64,000 bases of DNA from FEN-1191 sp036490715 (GTDB lineage Bacteria; Pseudomonadota; Gammaproteobacteria; Steroidobacterales; Steroidobacteraceae), in assembly GCA_036490715.1 (NCBI GenBank), contig DASXDL010000044.1, positions 46,369 through 110,368 of the forward strand. The letters run 5' to 3'. Numbering within the stretch: position 1 is the stretch's first letter; the number at the start of each line of letters is the position of its first letter. The position numbers and the translations under genes were made by a program. The notes under the pieces were generated by a model that was given only the letters and a program-made list of their open reading frames with translations, was not told where the DNA came from and ran no database searches. Shown piece by piece: positions 43,829-51,303 of the stretch.

Positions 43829-43863
43829 GGACGCGCCCGGTCTTTACCGGGCGCGTCCTTTTT
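43829..43863 (+). terminator. Rho-independent terminator after xoxF
   Basis: A perfect 12-bp stem (GGACGCGCCCGG / CCGGGCGCGTCC) with a 6-base loop is followed by five T bases. It probably lowers expression of the xoxJ- and xoxG-like genes relative to xoxF. Confidence 0.92.
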
Positions 43864-43931
43864 AGGGCTACGGTTTTCCACATCTATTGAGTTGCTGCGA
43901 CGCACCGTCCGTGCGAGCGGGAGTTACCGAC

Positions 43932-45569
43932 ATGCGTATTCGATCGATCGTGTTCACGGCCGCGCTCGGGTTGAGTGGCGCCCTTGGTTTGACAGGCAAC
44001 GCACACGCTGCCGCACCGCTTCGCGTGTGCGCCGACCCCGGCAACATGCCGTTCTCCGACGAAGCGGGGGATGGGATCGAGAACAAGATGGGCGCGGTGC
44101 TCGCCAAGGCCATGGGCACCACCGTGACGTACTACTACCGTCCCACGATCGAGCGCGGCATGACTCGCAATACGCTCGATGCCGACAATTGCGACGTCAT
44201 GATGGACATGCCGACGGACTCAGAGGGCGTGCTGAACACGACGCCGGTCTATCGCACTACCTTCGTGCTGGCCTCGCGCAGCGATCGGCATCTGCAGTTC
44301 AAGAACCTCGATGATCCGCGGCTCAAGAAGCTCAAGGTCGGCGTCTACCAGACCTCCGCGATCCGCGAGGCGCTGCTGGAACACGACGTGATCGAAAACG
44401 TGTTCATTCACTATTTGAGCCACGACTCCGACCTGGTGCCGGAGGATGCGCCGAGTTACCAGATCCAGCAGGTGGTCGATGGCAAGCTCGACGTCGCGGC
44501 AGCCTGGGGCCCATTTGCCGGCTGGTACAAGGCCATGAAGAACGCGCCGATCACCATTCAGCCGGTCAATCTGATGGAAGATGCGGTGCCGATGGAATTC
44601 GACATGGCGCTGGCGGTGCGACGCACCGACAGCTATCTGCAAGGCAAACTCGAGCAGGCGCTGCACGAGCAGCGCGATGCGATTCACGACATTCTGACCG
44701 GGTTCGGGGTGCCGCTGGTTCAGTGCGACACCTGCCTGATCAGTGGCGATCTGCCCTCACACGGACCCTACAAGCCGGTGGAGCAGAAACCGGAGCCTCC
44801 CGGCAAGCCGGTGGTCACGATTGCGATGCTCGATAACTGGCTGGCGCATGGCGGCAATGTCGATGTCGAACTCAATAATGCCGTAATTGCCGATGATCAG
44901 GCGCGGGTCGCCTATTTGCTGGACAAGAAGCACGCAAATATCGATGCGCAGGATCCGCAGGGCGAGACGCCGCTACAGCACGCGCTTGAGATTCGCTCGA
45001 TGCCGATGGTGAAGTATCTGCTCAAGCGCGGCGCCAGTGTGTCGGCTACCGACCGCGATGGCTGGACCCCAATCATGAGCGCGGCCTGGAGCGATAACGG
45101 CGATGCGGTGAAGCTGCTGGTGGCCCACCATGCCGATGCGAACTTTGTCGGGCCGGCGAGCATGACGCCGCTGCGGATCGCGCTTCAGTACCGCAAGGAT
45201 GCGGCCGCTCTGGCGCTGATCGATGCCGGGGCCGACTATGTGCACCCGATCGGGGATGCCGGCTATACGCCGCTGATGCTGGCCATCGCCGGCCATTCGC
45301 AGAGTTCTGCTCAGGCCCTGATCAAGAAGGGCGCCGACGTCAATGCTTCCAACTCCGGCGGTGTGACCGCGCTGATGATCGCCGCGGCGGACGGGCAGCC
45401 GGAGCTGGCCCAGTTGCTGGTTAGTTCCGGAGCCAATGTCTCGGCTCAGAATGAGCGCGGCGACACCGCGCTGTCGATTGCGCGCGACAGGCACCACGAC
45501 GGCGTGGTTCGGGTCCTCGACCGGGATGCCGGGCCGGCTGCGTCAAATCCGGCGCATTCGGGGGGATAG
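43932..45569 (+). CDS. xoxJ: XoxJ-like periplasmic binding protein fused to ankyrin repeats
   Basis: A 545-residue secreted protein. A signal peptide ends at NAHA (residue 26). Residues 28-275 match the XoxJ/MxaJ solute-binding family (LRVCADPGNMPFSDEAGDG, ENKMGAVLAKAMG, KLKVGVYQTSAIREALL), with CDTC at 265-268. A proline-rich linker (281-292) joins six ankyrin repeats: GETPLQHA 344, GWTPIMSA 377, SMTPLRIA 410, GYTPLMLA 444, GVTALMIA 477, GDTALSIA 510, at 33-34-residue spacing. XoxJ normally ends before such repeats. It likely helps activate XoxF in the periplasm, with ankyrin repeats adding a protein-binding surface. GGGAG precedes the ATG. Confidence 0.88.
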   Translation: MRIRSIVFTAALGLSGALGLTGNAHAAAPLRVCADPGNMPFSDEAGDGIENKMGAVLAKAMGTTVTYYYRPTIERGMTRNTLDADNCDVMMDMPTDSEGVLNTTPVYRTTFVLASRSDRHLQFKNLDDPRLKKLKVGVYQTSAIREALLEHDVIENVFIHYLSHDSDLVPEDAPSYQIQQVVDGKLDVAAAWGPFAGWYKAMKNAPITIQPVNLMEDAVPMEFDMALAVRRTDSYLQGKLEQALHEQRDAIHDILTGFGVPLVQCDTCLISGDLPSHGPYKPVEQKPEPPGKPVVTIAMLDNWLAHGGNVDVELNNAVIADDQARVAYLLDKKHANIDAQDPQGETPLQHALEIRSMPMVKYLLKRGASVSATDRDGWTPIMSAAWSDNGDAVKLLVAHHADANFVGPASMTPLRIALQYRKDAAALALIDAGADYVHPIGDAGYTPLMLAIAGHSQSSAQALIKKGADVNASNSGGVTALMIAAADGQPELAQLLVSSGANVSAQNERGDTALSIARDRHHDGVVRVLDRDAGPAASNPAHSGG

Positions 45570-45634
45570 AGGTGGCTGGGTGTAGAATGCCGCACTGAGA
45601 ACTGCCATCTAAATAAGAATCTAGGGGTGAAATA

Positions 45635-46159
45635 GTGTTCAACTCGTTGGTATTCAAGGCATCTTTTATGGCGTGTCTAGGGGTTCTGGCGGTCTCGGGC
45701 GTTGCCTGCGCTGGAGACGCCCCCGCGCCGGCGGCTGCCGCCGGCGGCGCTGCGATGACCACGACCCAACGAGTCGATTCGACCCCCAAAGGCCAGCTTA
45801 AGAACCCCTACAAGGACGACAACGCCGACGCCGTGGAGGCGGGCCGCAAGGTCTACTTCAGCTCCGGTTGCAATGGCTGTCACGGCGGCAACGGCGGCGG
45901 CGGCATGTGTCCGCCGCTCACCAACGACACCTGGGTTTACGGCGGCGACGACGACACGCTGTTCCGGTTGGTGACGCTGGGATCCGATGCGTTGCAAGCG
46001 AAGGGCTATACCCGCAAGGGGCACGAAAACGTCGTCGGCCCGATGCCGCCGATGGGAACGATCGTCGGCACCGACGATAATCTGTGGAAGATACTGGCCT
46101 TCGTGCGCTCCAATTATCACGGTGCGCCCGAGTGCAAGATGGGTTGCCCGCCGCTATAA
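45635..46159 (+). CDS. xoxG: XoxG-like cytochrome c
   Basis: A 174-residue periplasmic cytochrome, the presumed electron acceptor of XoxF. A signal peptide ends near AGVACAG-like sequence (about residue 26). The single heme site is CNGCHGGNGGGG (about residue 81), and the likely axial methionine is in VGPMPPMG. Two C-terminal cysteines (CKMGC) could form a disulfide. A GTG start follows AGGGG. The cluster order is F-J-G, where F-G-J is more familiar. The family call rests on context plus the class I heme site. Confidence 0.85.
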   Translation: MFNSLVFKASFMACLGVLAVSGVACAGDAPAPAAAAGGAAMTTTQRVDSTPKGQLKNPYKDDNADAVEAGRKVYFSSGCNGCHGGNGGGGMCPPLTNDTWVYGGDDDTLFRLVTLGSDALQAKGYTRKGHENVVGPMPPMGTIVGTDDNLWKILAFVRSNYHGAPECKMGCPPL

Positions 46160-46175
46160 GATGGTCACGACCATC
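46160..46175. promoter_or_regulatory. Palindrome between xoxG and the sigma-54 activator gene
   Basis: GATGGTC-AC-GACCATC is a perfect 7-bp dyad starting right after the xoxG stop and 41 bases before the regulator ATG. No T-tract follows, so an operator for autoregulation is likelier than a terminator. Confidence 0.4.
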
Positions 46176-46216
46176 CATTAAAAGAAAGACAGGCGCCAAA
46201 TCGGGGGGAAGGCACG

Positions 46217-48220
46217 ATGATGCGAGCACGGCCGGCAGGGCAGGGTCACGCGGAACCCCTGAGCACCTTGCTTCGCAGACATGGATCGGGTCCGCCGGTG
46301 GATGAAGTGGTTCGGGCCTCGTGGAACCGCTGCATCAACAATTACTCGCTCGATCCGCAGGAAACCAAGCGGCCCACCGCGGTCGAGGGCGCTGACCTGC
46401 AGGCACGGCGCGAGCGGCTGGGCGTGGTGCTGTCGATCGCCCGCATCGAGATGGAGGGTCTCGGCAAGCTGATGGAGCACTCCGAGTACAGCATTATGCT
46501 GACCGATCGCGACGGCGTGATTGTCAGCTATGTCGGCGATCCGGGCTTTGCCGCCACGGCACGCCGCTGCGGATTTCGCGAGGGCGTGCTCTGGAGCGAG
46601 CGCGAAATGGGCACCAATGGCATGGGCACGTGCCTGACTACCCAGCGCTCGGTCGTGATCCACCGTACCGATCACTTCCTCGATCAGAACACCCAGCTGA
46701 CCTGCTCGGCGGCGCCGATTTTCGACATGCGCGGCCAGCTGATCGCGGCGCTCGATATCTCCGGGGCTTCGGAGCACACGCAAACTCACACACTGGCGCT
46801 GGTCGACATGGCGGCGCAGAACGTCGAGAACCGCGCGTTCCTGGGTGCGAGCAAGGACTATCACGTGCTGCGCTTCCATCGCTGCGCGGAATTCGTCAGC
46901 ACGCCTGGCGAAGGGGTGCTGGCGTTCGATGACCAGGGCACCATTCGCGGCGCCAATCGCGGCGCGCTCAAGCTGCTCGGCCTGCGCGATCACGAGTCGC
47001 TGTGCGGGCAACGCGTCGATCGCGTGCTGGACACCAGCCTCGGCGGCTTGATGCAGCTGTCGGCGCGGCCCGGATTTCGCCCCGATGCGCTGATGGCAAC
47101 GCTCGGTCAGCGGCGCTGGTTCGCCACCGTGCACGCACCGGCGGAGTCGCGCCGCCCGGCCCCTGCGGGCTTCGCGACACTGGCCAGTGCGATCGTCACG
47201 GCGGCGACCGAGAATCACGCCGCGCTGGATTGCCTGGCGTCCTCTGATCCGACGATGCTGCAGAACGTCGAGATCCTGCGTCGCGTGGTCGATCGCGACA
47301 TCTCGGTGCTGTTGCTCGGGGAAACCGGCACCGGTAAGGGCTACTGCGCGCGCGCCATTCATGCGGCCAGCCGCCGTGCCGACAAGCCATTTGTCGCCGT
47401 CAACTGCGCCGCCATTCCGGAGACGCTGATCGAGAGCGAACTGTTCGGGCACAAGCCCGGCGCTTTCACCGGCGCGACCCGCGATGGCAGCATGGGGCGC
47501 ATCCTGCAGGCCAACGGCGGCACCCTGTTCCTGGATGAGATCGGCGATATGCCGCTGCCACTGCAGGCGCGTCTGCTCAACGTGATCGAGGATCGTGAAG
47601 TCATGCCGTTGGGCGGCAGCAAGATGGTCAGCGTCGACGTGCGCATCCTGAGCGCCACGCAGCGCGATCCAGTGGACTTGATCGCCAAGGGTCAATTCCG
47701 CGAGGATCTATACTATCGGCTGAATGGCATCACGGTACGCATGCCACCGCTGCGACAGCGCAGCGATCGTGCCGATCTGATCCGCCGGCTGTTGCGCGAC
47801 GAGACCGCCTCGGGTCCGGCGGTGGAAATTGATTCGGCGCTGCTCGAGCGGTTGGTGCGCCATTCCTGGCCCGGCAACGTGCGCCAGGTGCGCAATGTGG
47901 TGCGCACCATGCTGGCGCTACGCTGCAACGACCGCCTTGGGCTGGCCGACTTCAATGAAGATTGGCTGGCCGGCGGCGCGACAGTGCCGGCTGTTGCGGC
48001 CAGCGTTCCTGGTCCGGAACTCGATGCCGACGGCGAGGGCGTGCTGAGCGGGGCCGAGCGCGATGCGATGCGACGCACGCTCGAGGCCTGTCGCTGGAAC
48101 GTCAGCGCCGCTGCGGCGCGTCTGCATATCAGTCGCCGGACGATGTATCGCAAGATGCATCGACACGGACTCGTACGCCACGGTATTAACGGCGCGCCGG
48201 GCAGTCGCGAGCTTGTTTGA
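46217..48220 (+). CDS. Sigma-54-dependent activator, AcoR/Fis family
   Basis: A 667-residue enhancer-binding protein. The N-terminal region is AcoR-like (RASWNRCINNY), with a GAF-like sensor (MGTNGMGTCLTT, LTCSAAPIFDMRG) and a PAS-like segment (GEGVLAFDDQGTIRGAN). The AAA+ domain has Walker A GETGTGK (about residue 370), the sigma-54 contact loop GAFTGA (415) and Walker B GGTLFLDEIGD. The Fis-type DNA-binding helix is WNVSAAAARLHISRRTMYRKM. Being coded between xoxG and gfa, it is the natural candidate to drive the sigma-54 promoters of xoxF and the porin. Similar regulators sense small alcohols or aldehydes. Confidence 0.93.
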   Translation: MMRARPAGQGHAEPLSTLLRRHGSGPPVDEVVRASWNRCINNYSLDPQETKRPTAVEGADLQARRERLGVVLSIARIEMEGLGKLMEHSEYSIMLTDRDGVIVSYVGDPGFAATARRCGFREGVLWSEREMGTNGMGTCLTTQRSVVIHRTDHFLDQNTQLTCSAAPIFDMRGQLIAALDISGASEHTQTHTLALVDMAAQNVENRAFLGASKDYHVLRFHRCAEFVSTPGEGVLAFDDQGTIRGANRGALKLLGLRDHESLCGQRVDRVLDTSLGGLMQLSARPGFRPDALMATLGQRRWFATVHAPAESRRPAPAGFATLASAIVTAATENHAALDCLASSDPTMLQNVEILRRVVDRDISVLLLGETGTGKGYCARAIHAASRRADKPFVAVNCAAIPETLIESELFGHKPGAFTGATRDGSMGRILQANGGTLFLDEIGDMPLPLQARLLNVIEDREVMPLGGSKMVSVDVRILSATQRDPVDLIAKGQFREDLYYRLNGITVRMPPLRQRSDRADLIRRLLRDETASGPAVEIDSALLERLVRHSWPGNVRQVRNVVRTMLALRCNDRLGLADFNEDWLAGGATVPAVAASVPGPELDADGEGVLSGAERDAMRRTLEACRWNVSAAAARLHISRRTMYRKMHRHGLVRHGINGAPGSRELV

Positions 48221-48265
48221 GAAGATGGTCGTCGTGTTTTAAATCAGAAGTGAGGCAATAAAATC

Positions 48266-48841
48266 ATGGCTACAGTGTCGATTCACCCATCCGTTGACAA
48301 CGGAGTAAAGCACGGCAGTCCCAACTTCGCCGGCGGGACGCTGACCTGCAAATGCACGCAGCAACCGGTGACCGTCAAGATCTCCGGCAATGTCGCTTTC
48401 AATCATGCGTGCGGCTGCACCAAGTGCTGGAAGCCCCAGGGCGCCACGTTCTCGATCGTCGGTGTGGTGCCGCGCGACAAGCTCAGCGTCACTGCCAATG
48501 CCCAGAAACTCAAGGTGGTTGATCAGAGCGCGGCCATTCAGCGCCACGCCTGCAGCAGCTGCGGCGTGCATATGTACGGCCGCATCGAGAACAAGAATCA
48601 CCCGCTGTATGGCTTCGACTTCATCCATGTCGAACTGTCGAAGGATGCCGGTTGGGAAGAGCCCAAGTTCGCCGCGTTCGTCTCGTCCATCATCGAGTCC
48701 GGCACCAAGCCGGATCAGATGAAGGCCATTCGTGGGCGTCTGAAAGAGCTCGGCCTCGAGCCATACGACTGTCTGACGCCGGACCTGATGGATCTGATCG
48801 CGACCCATACAGCCAAGCAGAAGGGCGTACTGGCTGCCTAA
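48266..48841 (+). CDS. gfa: S-(hydroxymethyl)glutathione synthase
   Basis: A 191-residue zinc protein that promotes the condensation of formaldehyde with glutathione. Zinc ligands are visible in LTCKCTQQ, HACGCTKCWK and RHACSSCGVHMYG, in the GFA-domain arrangement. VSIHPSVDNGVK at the N-terminus is conserved in Gfa. It supplies the substrate for the class III alcohol dehydrogenase coded next. GAGGCAATAAAATC precedes the ATG. Confidence 0.95.
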   Translation: MATVSIHPSVDNGVKHGSPNFAGGTLTCKCTQQPVTVKISGNVAFNHACGCTKCWKPQGATFSIVGVVPRDKLSVTANAQKLKVVDQSAAIQRHACSSCGVHMYGRIENKNHPLYGFDFIHVELSKDAGWEEPKFAAFVSSIIESGTKPDQMKAIRGRLKELGLEPYDCLTPDLMDLIATHTAKQKGVLAA

Positions 48842-49030
48842 AGGGCATTGAAGATGGCTGGCCGGGCCCCCACATTGGTAGGGGCCTGGCTGCCGCTTTG
48901 AGAAGGAGCGGCGCTCGTCCACCGCGGGTGTGCCGCGGGCCGGGCGCATTGTTCATTGGCATCGTCGCGCGAGTGGCAGCCAGCCGCGCCCGCACGATTA
49001 TTGTTGTCCGAATCAAGGAACTTGTCAGTC

Positions 49031-50140
49031 ATGAAAACACGCGCAGCCATTGCCTACGCTCCCGGTAAGCCGCTGGAGATCGTCACGCTCGACCTGGAGG
49101 GGCCAAAGGCCGGTGAGGTCCTGGTCGAGCTCAAGGCCACCGGCATCTGTCATACCGACGAGTTCACCCGCTCCGGCGCCGATCCGGAAGGCTTGTTTCC
49201 GGCCATCTTCGGTCACGAGGGCGCGGGCATCGTGGTTGACGTCGGTCCGGGCGTCACCACGCTCAAGAAGGGCGATCACGTGATCCCGCTCTACACGCCC
49301 GAATGCCGTCAGTGCAAGAGCTGCCTGTCGCGCAAGACCAATCTGTGCACCGCGATTCGCGCCACCCAGGGCAAGGGCGTCATGCCCGACGGCACCAGCC
49401 GCTTCTCGATCGGTGGCGAGAAGGTCTATCACTACATGGGCTGCTCGACGTTTTCGAACTTCACCGTGCTGCCGGAGATCGCGCTGGCCAAGATCCGCGA
49501 GGATGCGCCGTTCGACAAGGTCTGCTACATCGGCTGCGGCGTAACCACCGGCGTCGGTGCGGTCATTAATACCGCCAAGGTCGAGCCCGGTGCCAATGTC
49601 GTGGTGTTCGGCCTCGGCGGCATCGGCCTTAACGTGATCCAGGGCGCGCGACTGGCCGGCGCCAACAAGATCGTCGGCGTCGATCTCAACCCCAAGCGCA
49701 AGGCCTTGGCGGAGAAGTTCGGACTCACGCACTTCGTCAATCCGAAGGAAGTCGAAGGCGATCTGGTCGCGCACCTGGTCAACATCACCGATGGCGGCGC
49801 CGACTACAGCTTCGAGTGCGTCGGCAACGTCAAGCTGATGCGCCAGGCGCTGGAGTGTTGCCACCGCGGCTGGGGCGTGTCGGTGGTCATCGGTGTGGCC
49901 GGCTCCGGCCAGGAAATTTCGACCCGCCCGTTCCAGCTGGTGACCGGGCGAGTGTGGAAGGGCACCGCGTTTGGCGGCGCCCGTGGCCGCACCGACGTGC
50001 CCAAGATCGTCGACTGGTATATGGATAAGAAGATCCAAATCGACCCGTTGATCACCCACAAGATGCCGCTCGACAAGATCAACGATGCGTTCGATCTGAT
50101 GCATTCCGGCGAGTCGATTCGCAGCGTCGTCGTCTACTGA
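49031..50140 (+). CDS. frmA: S-(hydroxymethyl)glutathione dehydrogenase, class III alcohol dehydrogenase
   Basis: A 369-residue zinc enzyme that oxidises S-hydroxymethylglutathione to S-formylglutathione with NAD. Catalytic zinc ligands lie in TGICHTDEF and FGHEGAG. The structural zinc set is CRQCKSCLSRKTNLC. NAD binds at VFGLGGIGLNVIQGA. The CGVTTGVGA and AFGGARGRTD segments are class III features. Start at the ATG at 49031; the frame further upstream is non-coding. The product goes to FghA (12892) and then the Fds enzyme. Confidence 0.96.
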   Translation: MKTRAAIAYAPGKPLEIVTLDLEGPKAGEVLVELKATGICHTDEFTRSGADPEGLFPAIFGHEGAGIVVDVGPGVTTLKKGDHVIPLYTPECRQCKSCLSRKTNLCTAIRATQGKGVMPDGTSRFSIGGEKVYHYMGCSTFSNFTVLPEIALAKIREDAPFDKVCYIGCGVTTGVGAVINTAKVEPGANVVVFGLGGIGLNVIQGARLAGANKIVGVDLNPKRKALAEKFGLTHFVNPKEVEGDLVAHLVNITDGGADYSFECVGNVKLMRQALECCHRGWGVSVVIGVAGSGQEISTRPFQLVTGRVWKGTAFGGARGRTDVPKIVDWYMDKKIQIDPLITHKMPLDKINDAFDLMHSGESIRSVVVY

Positions 50141-50250
50141 AAGAAGCGAGCAAGCGCCGCCAGTCCCTGGATAACGGGGCTGGCGCGCGCGTGCGCGCAG
50201 CGCGGCTGAACTACTAAGTTCCGGCGCGGTCAAAAAATCCAGAGAACTGC

Positions 50251-51303
50251 ATGAAGATTGCTTCGTCAGCCATGCCGGCGATCGGCCTGCTCGGCATGCT
50301 GCTAAGCGCCGCTGCCGGCGCTGCCGCTTCCGGCACTGAGCGCGTTTACGTGTCCGACGAGACCGGCGGCAACGTGGTCATCGTCGACCCGGCGGACAGT
50401 AAAGTCGTCGCGACTATCCCGGTGGGTCGGCGCCCGCGCGGCATCGCCGTGTCCGATGACCACACGCGAGTCTATGTGGCGCTGTCCGGATCGCCCCAGG
50501 GCGGCCCGAACGTCGATGAATCCAAGCTGCCGCCACCCGATCATCGCTTTGACGGCATCGGCGTCGTCGACCTCAAGGCTCAAAAGCTGATCAAGACCTA
50601 TCCAAGCAACGCCGATCCGGAGACCTTTGCGATTTCGCACGATGGCAAGACCCTGTATGCCTCGAATGAGGACACCGGCATGCTATCGGCCATCGATCTG
50701 GTGCACGGCAAGATTCGCTCTGCGGTCACCGTCGGCTCGGAGCCGGAGGGTGTGGCGGTCAGCCAGGACGACCGCTTCGTCTACACCGCTTGCGAGACCT
50801 CGAACAAGGTCTATGTGATCAACGCGCAGAGCATGAAGGTCGTCGGTACGATACCGACCCAGCCGCGGCCGCGCTCGATTTGGCTGTCGCCGCACAGCGC
50901 GATCGGCTTTGCCAGCGACGAATTCGGCGCCAGCCTGACCGAGTTCACTACCGACAATTACCAGGTGATCAGGACCATTTCTCTGGGCGATCCGAAGAAG
51001 GTGCGGCCCATGGGTCTGGCCGCCTCGGCCGACGGGCACCTGCTGTACGTCACCACCGGCCGCGCGGGCGCGCTGCTTGAGATTAATACCGACAGCGGCG
51101 CCATCGTGCGCACGATCAGTGACGTCGGCCAGCGACCTTGGGGGGTGGCTCTCAGCCGCGACGGCGACCGGGCCTATACGGCCAACGGCCCGGGCGGTGA
51201 CATCTCGGTGGTGGATCTGGCCGCCGGAAAAGTCGTGAAGCATATTCACGTCGGCGGCAGTCCGTGGGGCCTCGTGGCGGAATCGAGCGCGAACGGCGGC
51301 TAG
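50251..51303 (+). CDS. PQQ-associated YVTN beta-propeller protein
   Basis: A 350-residue secreted protein with a signal peptide (about residues 1-27). Seven YVTN-type blades follow (RVYVSDETGGNVVIVD, PRGIAVSDDHTRVYVAL, PEGVAVSQDDRFVYTACE and others). The sequence fits the PQQ-dependent-catabolism-associated propeller family, found beside quinoprotein alcohol dehydrogenases. The molecular role is not known. Its stop overlaps by four bases the stop of the convergent TonB receptor gene. Confidence 0.87.
   Translation: MKIASSAMPAIGLLGMLLSAAAGAAASGTERVYVSDETGGNVVIVDPADSKVVATIPVGRRPRGIAVSDDHTRVYVALSGSPQGGPNVDESKLPPPDHRFDGIGVVDLKAQKLIKTYPSNADPETFAISHDGKTLYASNEDTGMLSAIDLVHGKIRSAVTVGSEPEGVAVSQDDRFVYTACETSNKVYVINAQSMKVVGTIPTQPRPRSIWLSPHSAIGFASDEFGASLTEFTTDNYQVIRTISLGDPKKVRPMGLAASADGHLLYVTTGRAGALLEINTDSGAIVRTISDVGQRPWGVALSRDGDRAYTANGPGGDISVVDLAAGKVVKHIHVGGSPWGLVAESSANGG

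Noticed and set aside
50158..50185. Terminator after the class III dehydrogenase gene
   Set aside because: A 10-bp hairpin (CGCCAGTCCC / GGGGCTGGCG, one G-T pair) exists but is not followed by T bases, so I do not call it a terminator.
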